DNA of 64,000 nucleotides from Pseudomonas aegrilactucae (lineage in GTDB: Bacteria; Pseudomonadota; Gammaproteobacteria; Pseudomonadales; Pseudomonadaceae), in NCBI RefSeq assembly GCF_019168305.1, contig NZ_JAHTBI010000016.1, forward strand, positions 1 to 64,000. Reading direction: 5' to 3'. Position 1 is the first letter of the stretch; each line of letters opens with the position of its first letter. The position numbers and the translations under genes are program-made. Positions 41,732 through 49,682 of the stretch are shown piece after piece. Below the pieces are notes generated by a model. It saw nothing but the letters and a program-made list of their open reading frames with translations. It searched no databases and was not told where the DNA came from.

Positions 41732-43120
41732 TCAGTAAAACAGGCGTGGCTCCGGCGCGGCCAGCAGGCTCGCCAGTTTGGTCAAGGCAAAGCGCAGTTC
41801 GTTGCGCCCTGGTGTCATCAGGGCGATACGTACCCCGCAGGTGCTGCTGCTGCGCTGGGCGAGAAACTGGCTGCCACTGACCACCGCCACGCCGTTGGCT
41901 CGTGCCAGGTTGGCGAACTCGTCGCTGGTCCACGGCTCGGGCAGTTCCAGCCACAAGTGGAAGCTGTTGGGCTGCGAGCGAATACGGTAGCTGCCCAGAA
42001 TCTCGCTGGCCATCTGCTGGCGTGCCGCGGCTTCCTGTTGCTGAACCTTCACCAGGTGTTCTGCCAGATCGCTGTTGATCACATTGCTGGCCAACTGCGC
42101 CATCAGCGGGGAGGGCATCCACACACTGCTGCGCACCATCGACGAAAGGCGCGACAGGGTATCGGGTGGTGCATGCAGGTAACCGATGCGCAGCGCCGGC
42201 AGAATGCTCTTGGACAGGCTGGTCAGGTAGATCGAGCGTTCCGGCGCATAGGCAGAAATCGGCTTGTGCTGCGGGCTGGGCTGCAGGAAACCGTAGATGT
42301 CATCGTCCACGATGAACACGTCGAACTCGCGGGCGATCTGCGCGATCGCCTCCCGGCGTGCGGCCGGCATGATCGAGTTGGTCGGGTTCTGGTAGGTGGT
42401 CACGCAGACCAGCAGGGCAGGGCGATGTTCGATGCAGGCGGCGCGTAACGCGTCGGGCACCAGGCCGTGTTCATCGATGCGTACCCCATGCAGGCGTCGG
42501 CCCAGGCCGTGGGCAAGGGAGATGATGCCGGGATAGCAGTACTCCTCGCACAGGATCACATCGTTGGCCTTGGACAGGCTGCTCAGGGTCACCAGCAACC
42601 CGTGTTGTGCACCTGAGGTCAGCACGATCTGTTGCCAGTTGGCCTCTGGCAGGCTGCGCTGCACCCAGCGTGCCCCGGCCTGCTTGTGCAGGGCATGGCC
42701 GCCGTCGGTGGTGTAGTCGAGCACCTGGCTCAGGTCTGGCGCATGGGCCAGCTCAGCGATCGACTGGCGCAGCCAGTCGGTGGTGTTGGCATCGTTGGGT
42801 TTGATGATCGACAGGTCGATCGGTCCGTGCTCGGCCTTGTCGCCAGCATGCCTGGCGTCCAGCGGCTGCGGGCTGTTGCCTTTTTGTTGCAGTACGAACG
42901 TGCCGCGCCCGACTTCACCGACCACCAGCGCGCGCTTGGCGGCTTCGTCGTAGGCGCGGCCGATTGTGCCGGGCGTGACATTCAGGGCCTGGGCCAGGTC
43001 CTTGAGGGTGGGCAAGCGCTCACCGGCCGCGAGGCGCCCGGCGGCGATGTCGTGCTCCAGGGCGTCGGCAATCATCAGATAGACCGGCTGCCCCTGGCCG
43101 CTGTATTGAGGAACCCACAT
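41732..43120 (-). CDS. MocR-type transcriptional regulator (GntR HTH + aminotransferase fold)
   Basis: The 462-residue protein (ATG 43120) has a winged GntR-type DNA-binding domain at residues ~5-75 (GQPVYLMIADALEHDIAAGR, then LPTLKDLAQALNVTPGTIGRAY). A fold-type I aminotransferase domain follows, with the PLP-binding lysine in YLTSLSKSILPALRIGY and the aspartate in FIVDDDIYGFL. MocR proteins use PLP to sense amino acids or related amines and usually control a divergent gene. Here the divergent gene encodes a 2-oxoglutarate dioxygenase, so this is probably its regulator. An alternative start at 43162 would add 14 residues. Three TTGAATCGA-type repeats in the shared spacer are likely operators. 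Confidence 0.88.
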   Translation of the reverse strand: MWVPQYSGQGQPVYLMIADALEHDIAAGRLAAGERLPTLKDLAQALNVTPGTIGRAYDEAAKRALVVGEVGRGTFVLQQKGNSPQPLDARHAGDKAEHGPIDLSIIKPNDANTTDWLRQSIAELAHAPDLSQVLDYTTDGGHALHKQAGARWVQRSLPEANWQQIVLTSGAQHGLLVTLSSLSKANDVILCEEYCYPGIISLAHGLGRRLHGVRIDEHGLVPDALRAACIEHRPALLVCVTTYQNPTNSIMPAARREAIAQIAREFDVFIVDDDIYGFLQPSPQHKPISAYAPERSIYLTSLSKSILPALRIGYLHAPPDTLSRLSSMVRSSVWMPSPLMAQLASNVINSDLAEHLVKVQQQEAAARQQMASEILGSYRIRSQPNSFHLWLELPEPWTSDEFANLARANGVAVVSGSQFLAQRSSSTCGVRIALMTPGRNELRFALTKLASLLAAPEPRLFY

Positions 43121-43201
43121 AGGTAGCACACCAGAATTTACTGAAGCGCGAGAGCGTAGCATGAAAGCGGATTCCAGTGTAATCGAGCCAATTTTTGGCT
43201 A

Positions 43202-43210
43202 TTGAATCGA
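43202..43210 (+). repeat. TTGAATCGA repeat, copy 1 (candidate regulator site)
   Basis: First copy of a 9-bp motif found three times in the 409-nt spacer between the MocR gene and the oxygenase gene. The spacer contains no convincing coding sequence. An overlapping ATTGAATCGATTGAA gives a partial dyad. Confidence 0.5.
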
Positions 43211-43332
43211 TTGAAGTGGGCCGCGTCCGGCGGGGTAGGGGGTCGATTTCCCATTGGTATGCCGCGAGCATGCCTTGCACGTCCCTGTTTGCTGGGTTTT
43301 ATGCCGTCCGTCAGTCAAGGTTCAGAAATAAA

Positions 43333-43379
43333 TTGAATCGAATTTATTTTCAAGATTACAATCATTGAGTCGATTCAAT
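43333..43379 (+). promoter_or_regulatory. Promoter with overlapping operator repeats, upstream of the oxygenase gene
   Basis: TTGAAT (43333-43338), an 18-nt spacer and TACAAT (43357-43362) form a promoter for the + strand operon. TTGAATCGA copy 2 (43333-43341) covers the -35. The near-perfect palindrome ATTGAGTCGATTCAAT (43364-43379) lies at the expected start point and contains the third, inverted copy TCGATTCAA (43370-43378). This placement fits control by the divergent MocR protein. The untranslated leader to the ATG would be about 160 nt. Confidence 0.6.
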
Positions 43380-43529
43380 TGCGTGATGGGGTCGACGTAT
43401 TGCTGTGCCCGATGTTGCGCCTGGCGTTGCCAGCGTGTGATTGGGCTCACAAAAAACAGTCGGGCCGATACGCCTGGCCTTGAATTCTGCGAATGGCATC
43501 GCGCCTGGCAACATGGAAGTCTTGTCGAA

Positions 43530-44555
43530 ATGGAAAGTGCACACCTCAAGCCCGCCGTTGCGGCGGCCAGCACCCTGGAAATACGATTGCCCTGGGTTGT
43601 CTCCAGTGCCTGGCAGACGGTACTGAAGCAGACGCCCCTGGACTTCGAAGCCAACAAGGACATCTACTTCCAGCTCAAAGAGCAAGCGCAGGACGTGTTG
43701 GGTAACGTACTGACCCAGCAGGTGCGTGACTTCGTGCTGGACCCGCAACTGACCTCGATGGTCATCCGCAACTGTCCGCGCGACGCCGACACACCGCCCA
43801 CGCCATACTCCGGCGTACTCAGCCCGCAGAGCACGCCGATTGCCTGCCTGGTCAGCCTGTCGCTGCAGAGCCTGCTGGGCATCCACCCGGTGGTGTACGA
43901 AGGCGAGAACGGTGGGCGCCTGTTCCGCCACGTGATCCCGGCGCGTACGTCCTCCAGCCAGAAAAGCTCACACGGTTCGCGCCTGCGGTTTTCCTACCAT
44001 GTGGACAACCCTGACCTGCCGCTGTCGTCCGAGCGCGTCGACAACCTGTCGTGCTGCCCGGAGTACCTGTCGTTCGTGGGAATGCGCTGCGACCCGCGTA
44101 TCAATACCACCCTGGTCAACCTGGATGACGTGGTCCAGGCCTTGCCGGCCGCCACCGTACGTGAACTGAGCCTGCCCCAGTTCGAGGTGCGCCGCCCCGA
44201 CTCCTTCGCCAGCAATCGCCGCAGTACCCCGGGCTTGCCGGTGCTGGTGCGTGGCCTGGCCAACGAGTGGCTGTGCCGCTTCGACAGCGAAAACACCCAC
44301 GGCATGAACGCCGGTGCCGAATGCGCGTTGAACACGCTGCGGGCGCTGCTGGAGTCGCGCCGCTTCGACGAGCCGCACCTGCTGCTGCCGGGCGACTTCA
44401 TGATCTTCAAGAACCAGCGCGTGCTGCATGCGCGCGACGGTTTCGAACCGCACAACGATGGCGCCGATCGCTGGCTGATTCGCCTGTTCGCGGTCAACGA
44501 CCTCAACCGTGTGCACTACGCACGCGCCGACCATCTGTACGAAGTTCGTTCGTAA
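43530..44555 (+). CDS. Clavaminate synthase-like Fe(II)/2-oxoglutarate-dependent dioxygenase
   Basis: From ATG 43530 the protein has 341 residues. The iron triad is visible as His157-x-Asp159 in FSYHVDNPDLP and His300 in KNQRVLHARDGF, with Arg314 or Arg318 (DRWLIRLF) as the 2-oxoglutarate ligand. The layout, with SSHGSRLRFSYHVD and LLPGDFMIFKNQR, is that of the VioC/AsnO/KDO group that hydroxylates free amino acids such as arginine, asparagine or lysine. The substrate here is not known. The upstream in-frame extension (43365-43529) is Cys-rich and non-conserved in character, so the later ATG is preferred. It is the first gene of an operon with a TauE-type permease and an SDR, divergent from a MocR regulator. 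Confidence 0.8.
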   Translation: MESAHLKPAVAAASTLEIRLPWVVSSAWQTVLKQTPLDFEANKDIYFQLKEQAQDVLGNVLTQQVRDFVLDPQLTSMVIRNCPRDADTPPTPYSGVLSPQSTPIACLVSLSLQSLLGIHPVVYEGENGGRLFRHVIPARTSSSQKSSHGSRLRFSYHVDNPDLPLSSERVDNLSCCPEYLSFVGMRCDPRINTTLVNLDDVVQALPAATVRELSLPQFEVRRPDSFASNRRSTPGLPVLVRGLANEWLCRFDSENTHGMNAGAECALNTLRALLESRRFDEPHLLLPGDFMIFKNQRVLHARDGFEPHNDGADRWLIRLFAVNDLNRVHYARADHLYEVRS

Positions 44556-44586
44556 CGATTTCTCTGGTTCAACCTCGGGTAACACT

Positions 44587-45372
44587 ATGGAACTGCTGGG
44601 CGCGTATTGGGCTGAACATTGGGTATTGGCGATCCTGCTGCTGGGGGCGATTGCCTTCATTGCAGGTTTCGTCGACAGCATCGCAGGTGGCGGTGGCCTG
44701 TTTCTGGTGCCGGGCTTCCTGCTGGTGGGCTTGCCACCGCAGGTCGCCCTGGGCCAGGAAAAACTGGTCAGTACCCTGGGTACCCTGGCGGCCATCCGCA
44801 ATTTCCTGGCCAACAGCAAGATGGTCTGGAAGGTCGCGCTGGTGGGCGTGCCGTTTTCACTGATCGGTGCCTACCTCGGCGCGCACCTGATCGTCTCGAT
44901 TCCGCAGGAGACCGTCGGCAAGATCATTCTGGCGTTGATACCGGTGGGCATCCTGATTTTTCTGACGCCCAAGGACCGCCCCGTGCAAGAGCACGAACTG
45001 TCCAGCCGCATGCTGTTCACCGTGGTGCCCCTGACCTGCCTGCTCATCGGTTTCTACGACGGGTTCTTTGGCCCGGGCACCGGCAGCATGTTCATCATCG
45101 CCTTTCACTACCTGCTGAAGATGGATCTGGTGTCCAGTTCGGCCAACTCCAAGACCTTCAACTTTGCCTCCAATATCGGTGCGCTGGTGGCCTTCGTCAT
45201 CGCGGGCAAGGTGGCCTATCTGCTGGCGCTGCCGCTGGTGGCCTGCAACATCCTGGGCAATCACATGGGCAGCGCCCTGGCCATTCGCAAGGGCAGCGAA
45301 GTGGTGCGCAAGGTGCTGGTGCTGTCGATGCTGTGTCTGTTCGCCAGCCTTGGCGTGAAATACCTGGCTTGA
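44587..45372 (+). CDS. TauE/SafE-family membrane permease
   Basis: This 261-residue integral membrane protein has about eight hydrophobic segments and the duplicated family motif: FIAGFVDSIAGGGGLFLVP in the first half and GFYDGFFGPGTGSMFII in the second. Family members transport sulfite, sulfoacetate or other small organic anions, often as exporters. It begins 31 nt after the dioxygenase and 20 nt before the SDR, so it probably moves the substrate or product of that pathway. The substrate cannot be told from sequence. The ATG at 44587 gives the normal family length. Confidence 0.88.
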   Translation: MELLGAYWAEHWVLAILLLGAIAFIAGFVDSIAGGGGLFLVPGFLLVGLPPQVALGQEKLVSTLGTLAAIRNFLANSKMVWKVALVGVPFSLIGAYLGAHLIVSIPQETVGKIILALIPVGILIFLTPKDRPVQEHELSSRMLFTVVPLTCLLIGFYDGFFGPGTGSMFIIAFHYLLKMDLVSSSANSKTFNFASNIGALVAFVIAGKVAYLLALPLVACNILGNHMGSALAIRKGSEVVRKVLVLSMLCLFASLGVKYLA

Positions 45373-45392
45373 TCCTATTCAGTGGAGACTCT

Positions 45393-46145
45393 ATGAAAAC
45401 AGCATTTGTGACCGGCGCTTCCGCAGGTTTTGGTCGTGCTATCTGCCGCACCCTGATCGCGGCGGGCTATCGCGTGATCGGTGGCGCACGGCGCCTGGAC
45501 AAACTCGTCGAGCTCGAGCGCGAACTGGGCCCTGAGTTCATTGCGCTGGCACTGGATGTCACGGACATGGCCTCGCTCGATGCGGCGGTGGGGCAGATTC
45601 GCGAGGCCGCGCTGAACATCGACGTGCTGGTCAACAACGCCGGGCTGGCGCTGGGCATCGATCGGGCGCCGGCCTGCAGTACGCAGAACTGGCAGCGCAT
45701 GATCGACACCAACATCACCGGGCTGGCCATGGTCACCCACCGCATATTGCCGGGCATGGTCGCGGCCAACAGTGGCCTGATCATCAACATCGGCTCGATC
45801 GCCGGCACCTATCCCTATCCGGGCGGCAACGTGTACGGCGCCAGCAAGGCATTCGTCAAACAGTTCAGCCTGAACCTGCGGGCGGACCTTGCCGGCACCC
45901 GCGTACGCGTCAGCAACATCGAGCCGGGCCTGTGTTCGGGCACCGAGTTCTCGCTGGTGCGTCTGGACGGTGACACGCAGGCGGTGGCGTCGCTGTACAA
46001 GGATGTCGAAGCCATCCTGCCTGAGGATGTGGCCAATACCGTGGCCTGGATCGCGCAATTGCCCGAGCATGTGAACATCAACTCGATCGAGATCATGCCG
46101 GTTGCGCAAAGCAGTGCCGGCCTGAGTATTGCGCGCAATCTGTGA
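45393..46145 (+). CDS. Short-chain dehydrogenase of the YdfG type (3-hydroxy acid / beta-hydroxy amino acid oxidation)
   Basis: A 250-residue classical SDR. The cofactor motif TGASAGFG begins at residue 7, NNAG at 81-84, and the catalytic residues are Ser135, Tyr148 and Lys152 (YGASK). The overall sequence closely follows E. coli YdfG (Ser134-Tyr147-Lys151), an NADP-dependent enzyme oxidising L-allo-threonine, serine and 3-hydroxy acids. Arg33/Arg34 after the second strand favour NADP. GTGGAG lies before the ATG. Being in an operon with a hydroxylating dioxygenase suggests it oxidises the newly made beta-hydroxy amino acid, which is an inference. It converges with the asparaginase gene 12 nt away. 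Confidence 0.85.
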   Translation: MKTAFVTGASAGFGRAICRTLIAAGYRVIGGARRLDKLVELERELGPEFIALALDVTDMASLDAAVGQIREAALNIDVLVNNAGLALGIDRAPACSTQNWQRMIDTNITGLAMVTHRILPGMVAANSGLIINIGSIAGTYPYPGGNVYGASKAFVKQFSLNLRADLAGTRVRVSNIEPGLCSGTEFSLVRLDGDTQAVASLYKDVEAILPEDVANTVAWIAQLPEHVNINSIEIMPVAQSSAGLSIARNL

Positions 46146-46157
46146 GGGCCTGGCGGG

Positions 46158-47150
46158 TTACTGCGCCGCCTCGCCGCACAGGTCCAGGGCGAACCAATGC
46201 TCGGCAGTGGCGGCGTCAAGGCCGGCGCCGAGCAAGGCGAACAGCTTGCCCAGCGCCGCCTCGCGGGTCATGCCGCCGGCGCTGACCAGCCCGGCATCAC
46301 GCAAGCGACTGCCGGCGGCGTAGGTGTCGAACACCACGCTGCCCTGCGGGCACTGACTGATCGCCACCAGCACGACGCCACGTTCGCGGGCGTGCTCCAG
46401 CACATGCAGCAGCGCCTCGTCGTCGGAGGGCCCGGTGCCACTGCCGTAGCACTCCAGCACCAGGCCTTGCACCCCGCTGTCCAGTATCCCGCGCAGATGG
46501 GCGGCCTGCAGGCCGGGGAACACCGGCATCACGGCCAGGTTCACAAGCTGGCGTGGCTGGCAGTAACTCAGCGCGGCAGGCAGCGTTTCGGCGTGGGCGG
46601 CCTCGCGCTGGCGTGGCTGTGCGGCAAACGCATCGAAGGCTTCGCTGCGCAGCTTGCTGGTGCGCGCGCCATGCAGCAGTTGGCCGTTGAAATACACCTG
46701 CACTCCGGCTGCAATGCCGTCATCGAACATGCGCAAGGCGCCTCCCAGGTTGGCCCAGGCATCGCTGCCTGGCAGCCCGGCTGGCAGCATCGAGCCGGTC
46801 AGCAATACCGGTACCTCCAGGCCCAGCAACAGGAATGACAGCGCTGCGGCGCTGTAGGCCAGGGTATCGGTACCGTGCAGCAGCAGGATGGCGTCGTGTC
46901 CGTCGCGCTCTACCGCCTCGACGATGGCGTCACGCATGGCCAGCCAGTTGGCCTGCTGCATGTTGGCGCTGTCCAGCAGCGGCGACAGTTCGCGCAGGTG
47001 CCACTGCACCTTGGGGGCATCGGCCTGTTGCGCCAGCCAGTCGCGCATGCGTGCTTCGAAGCCGCCGGCCGGCGCCAGGCCTTGAGGGGTTTGCAGCATG
47101 CCGATGGTGCCGCCGGTATAGAGCACGAGGAGGTTCTTGACTGCGTGCAT
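46158..47150 (-). CDS. ansA: Type I (cytoplasmic) L-asparaginase
   Basis: A 330-residue asparaginase without a signal peptide. The nucleophilic threonine lies in LLVLYTGGTIGML (Thr12/Thr15), the second catalytic pair in LLLHGTDTLAYSAAAL (Thr and Asp), and the C-terminal half has VLECYGSGTGPSDD. The enzyme converts L-asparagine to aspartate and ammonia. The absence of a leader and the AnsA-like length suggest the low-affinity cytoplasmic form. It is convergent with the SDR gene (12-nt spacer) and upstream of a terminator belonging to the symporter gene, so it is probably transcribed alone. Confidence 0.88.
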   Translation of the reverse strand: MHAVKNLLVLYTGGTIGMLQTPQGLAPAGGFEARMRDWLAQQADAPKVQWHLRELSPLLDSANMQQANWLAMRDAIVEAVERDGHDAILLLHGTDTLAYSAAALSFLLLGLEVPVLLTGSMLPAGLPGSDAWANLGGALRMFDDGIAAGVQVYFNGQLLHGARTSKLRSEAFDAFAAQPRQREAAHAETLPAALSYCQPRQLVNLAVMPVFPGLQAAHLRGILDSGVQGLVLECYGSGTGPSDDEALLHVLEHARERGVVLVAISQCPQGSVVFDTYAAGSRLRDAGLVSAGGMTREAALGKLFALLGAGLDAATAEHWFALDLCGEAAQ

Positions 47151-47194
47151 GGTGAGCCTTCCGGGCAGGTAAAAAGAAGAGTGTACTGGAAATG

Positions 47195-47222
47195 AAAAAG
47201 CCGCCCGCAGAAGGGGCGGCTT
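47195..47222 (-). terminator. Intrinsic terminator of the symporter gene
   Basis: AAGCCGCCC pairs with GGGCGGCTT. On the minus strand the stem is followed by TTTTTC. It ends the symporter transcript before the asparaginase gene. Confidence 0.85.
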
Positions 47223-47234
47223 GTGGCTGGCGAC

Positions 47235-48677
47235 TCAGCGTTGCGCTTGAGCTTGGCCTACCGTCACGGTGCTGGCGCTGTCGGCTTTGTTGCCTGCAGG
47301 CCAGGCGTTGGTGTCCAGGTCCAGGTCGGCGAACTTGGCCGAGTCGAACACCGGTTGCTGGATACCGGCCTTGCGCTGCTCGTCATAGTCGCGCATGACC
47401 CGCAGGCCGATCTTGAACAGCATGGCCAGGGCGATCAGGTTGACGAAGGCCAGGCACGTCATGGTGATGTCGGCGAAGGCGAACACGGTCGACAGGTTCT
47501 GCACCGAGCCCCACACGATCAGCGCCAGCACCAGAGCGCGGTAACCCATCAGCACGGCGCGGTTACGGGTCAGGAACTGCAGGCTGGTTTCGCCCAGGTA
47601 GTAGTTGTAGAGGATGCAGGTGAACACGAACAGCGACAGCGCGACGCTGACGAACAGGCGGCCCCAGTCACCGACCACGGCGGCGAGTGAGTTCTGGGTC
47701 AGGACGATGCCGTCACCTTCGAAGCCCGGGGTGTAGAAGCCCGACAGCAGAATCAGCAGCGCGGTGCAGGTGCAGATCACGAAGGTGTCGAGGAACACGC
47801 TGAACGCCTGTACCACGCCCTGCGCGCCAGGGTGCTTCACGGCCGCCACGGCGGCCACGTTTGGTGCACTGCCCAGGCCTGCTTCGTTGGCGAACACGCC
47901 GCGCTTCACGCCCATGACGATGGCGCTGCCGAGCAGGCCGCCGAAGGCCGGGTCGAGGCCGAAGGCGCTCTTGAAGATGGTTTCCAGCATGGCCGGCACG
48001 TGGTCGATCTGGCTGCCGATCACGTACAGGGTCACGCCGATGTAGGCCAGGGTCTTGACCGGAACCAGCAGGTCGGAAACCGACGCGATGCGTTTGATGC
48101 CGCCCAGGAACACAATGGCCAGCAGCACCGCCAGTGCCAGGCCGGTGTGCTCCGGTGCGAAACCGAAGGCGTTCTGCAGCGAGTGGGTCACGGTGTACGA
48201 CTGCAGGCCGTTGAAGGCGAAACCGTAGGTCACCAGCAGCAGCACCGAGAACACCACGGCCATCTTGCGCAGCTTCAGGCCGTGCAGGATGTAATAGGCC
48301 GGGCCGCCACGGTACAGGCCGTCACCGTCGGCGCGCTTGTAGACCTGAGCCAGGGTACATTCGAAGAAGCTGCTGGACATGCCGACCAGCGCGGTCACCC
48401 ACATCCAGAACACCGCACCCGGGCCACCCAGGGTCACGGCAATGCCGACGCCAGCGATGTTGCCGGCGCCCACGCGCCCTGCCAGGCTGAGCATCAGCGC
48501 CTGGAACGAACTCAGTTGGCCAGCCTGGCCGCGCAACGATTCCTTGAACACACCGAACATGTGGCCGAAATGGCGAAATTGGACAAAGCGGGAGCGGATA
48601 GTGAAATAGCTACCCAGTCCGACGATAAGCACGATAAGGAGTTTCCCCGAGAGGAAATCGTTGAGCACTTCGAGCAT
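47235..48677 (-). CDS. Alanine/glycine:Na+ symporter (AGCS family)
   Basis: From ATG 48677 the protein has 480 residues and about eleven membrane helices. Family landmarks are SLAGRVGAGNIAGVGIAVTLGGPGA (in part), GMSSSFFECTLAQVYK, GGPAYYILHGL and GVFANEAGLGSAPN. It imports alanine, glycine or similar amino acids with sodium. The earlier in-frame start at 48767 adds a basic, unlikely leader and is rejected. It diverges from an XRE-type regulator gene across a 174-nt spacer with GTTGATGC-type repeats, so that regulator is its likely controller. Confidence 0.92.
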   Translation of the reverse strand: MLEVLNDFLSGKLLIVLIVGLGSYFTIRSRFVQFRHFGHMFGVFKESLRGQAGQLSSFQALMLSLAGRVGAGNIAGVGIAVTLGGPGAVFWMWVTALVGMSSSFFECTLAQVYKRADGDGLYRGGPAYYILHGLKLRKMAVVFSVLLLVTYGFAFNGLQSYTVTHSLQNAFGFAPEHTGLALAVLLAIVFLGGIKRIASVSDLLVPVKTLAYIGVTLYVIGSQIDHVPAMLETIFKSAFGLDPAFGGLLGSAIVMGVKRGVFANEAGLGSAPNVAAVAAVKHPGAQGVVQAFSVFLDTFVICTCTALLILLSGFYTPGFEGDGIVLTQNSLAAVVGDWGRLFVSVALSLFVFTCILYNYYLGETSLQFLTRNRAVLMGYRALVLALIVWGSVQNLSTVFAFADITMTCLAFVNLIALAMLFKIGLRVMRDYDEQRKAGIQQPVFDSAKFADLDLDTNAWPAGNKADSASTVTVGQAQAQR

Positions 48678-48798
48678 GGCGTGACCTCGATTCTTGTTCT
48701 TGGTTTGAAAGACGTTTGGCCGGCGTCGACGCGCCGTGTCCATGGGGCGAATGGTTGGCCATGACAAACAACGTTACAATTTCGCGGGTTGCTCTCAG

Positions 48799-48838
48799 TT
48801 GATGCGAGTTGATGCTAAAATTGCGTCTATCGCATCAA
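48799..48838. promoter_or_regulatory. TTGATGC/GCATCAA operator cluster
   Basis: TTGATGCGA (48799-48807), TTGATGC (48809-48815) and the inverted TCGCATCAA (48830-48838) are packed into 40 nt of the divergent symporter-regulator spacer, just before the regulator ATG. They are candidate binding sites for that regulator, and autoregulation would follow from their position. Confidence 0.6.
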
Positions 48839-48851
48839 TCGGTACCTGGTC

Positions 48852-49670
48852 ATGAGTGAACACCTGGGCATCAATCTCAAGCTGGCGTGCAGCCATTACC
48901 GCTCTATTTCGGAGGTTTGCCGGCAGCTCTCGATCAACCGGGCGCAGTTCAACAAGTACCTGAGTGGCCAGAGCCAGCCGACGGCCTACAACCTCAAGCG
49001 CATCGGCGACTTCTTCGGTGTGGAGGATTACGAGTTGGGCTTGCCGCCGGAGCAGTTCGCGCGGCTGATCGGTGCGCGCAGTTCGGCGCTTTCCAGCCCT
49101 GCCCAGGCCGACCCGTTGCTGGAGCTGCTGCGCCCGTTGCGCGAGCATGCCGGCAATCTTTCGCGCTATTGCGGCTACTACTTCGAATACTCCAACTGCA
49201 TGTCGGTGCCTGGTGCGATCCTGTTGTCGCTGGTGCACCTGCGCGAGGAGCGCGGCAGTTTCCTGTTCGAGCGCCAGGAGCGCCAGGAGCGTTCCAGCAG
49301 CACCGACGTGCAGGCCGAGGACTGGGTGCGTTGCCGTTACCTGGGGGCGGCGTTCCAGTTGCAGGACCGACTGTTCCTGATGGACTACGAGTCGCTGACC
49401 GTCAACGAGATGAGCCAGACCATCCTGATCCCCAGCTTCAAAAGCCGCATCACCCGGCTCAACGGGCTCAAGACCGGCGTGTCCAGCGGGGACCGGCGTA
49501 CTCCGGCCTGTACCCGGGTGGTGTGGGAATACCTGGGCACTGAGATCAACCGCATCAATGCGTTCCGTCAGGTCAAGTTGTACCGTCCGGACGATCCGCG
49601 CATCGACGACGATGTACGCGAACGTCTCAATGTCGGGCCAATCCGCAATGGCCTGTTCGAGATCGAGTGA
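48852..49670 (+). CDS. XRE-type helix-turn-helix transcriptional regulator
   Basis: A 272-residue regulator with an N-terminal HTH at about residues 5-65 (SISEVCRQLSINRAQFNKYLSGQ, then PTAYNLKRIGDFFGV). A large C-terminal domain (residues ~85-272) has aromatic and charged residues typical of a sensor region, for example YCGYYFEYSNCMSVPGAIL. The ligand is unknown. It is transcribed divergently from the AGCS symporter, and clustered TTGATGC repeats lie between, so it probably controls amino acid uptake. It converges with an alpha/beta hydrolase gene 12 nt away. Confidence 0.85.
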   Translation: MSEHLGINLKLACSHYRSISEVCRQLSINRAQFNKYLSGQSQPTAYNLKRIGDFFGVEDYELGLPPEQFARLIGARSSALSSPAQADPLLELLRPLREHAGNLSRYCGYYFEYSNCMSVPGAILLSLVHLREERGSFLFERQERQERSSSTDVQAEDWVRCRYLGAAFQLQDRLFLMDYESLTVNEMSQTILIPSFKSRITRLNGLKTGVSSGDRRTPACTRVVWEYLGTEINRINAFRQVKLYRPDDPRIDDDVRERLNVGPIRNGLFEIE

Positions 49671-49682
49671 GGCGCTGCCTCC

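Noticed and set aside
41700..42122. An N-terminal extension of the 189 aa protein
   Set aside because: It lies inside the regulator gene in another frame and has a low-complexity Gln/Arg/Gly composition.
43365..43529. A Cys-rich N-terminal extension of the dioxygenase
   Set aside because: The extension starts at the operator palindrome and predicted transcription start, has no ribosome-binding site, and is unlike the family.
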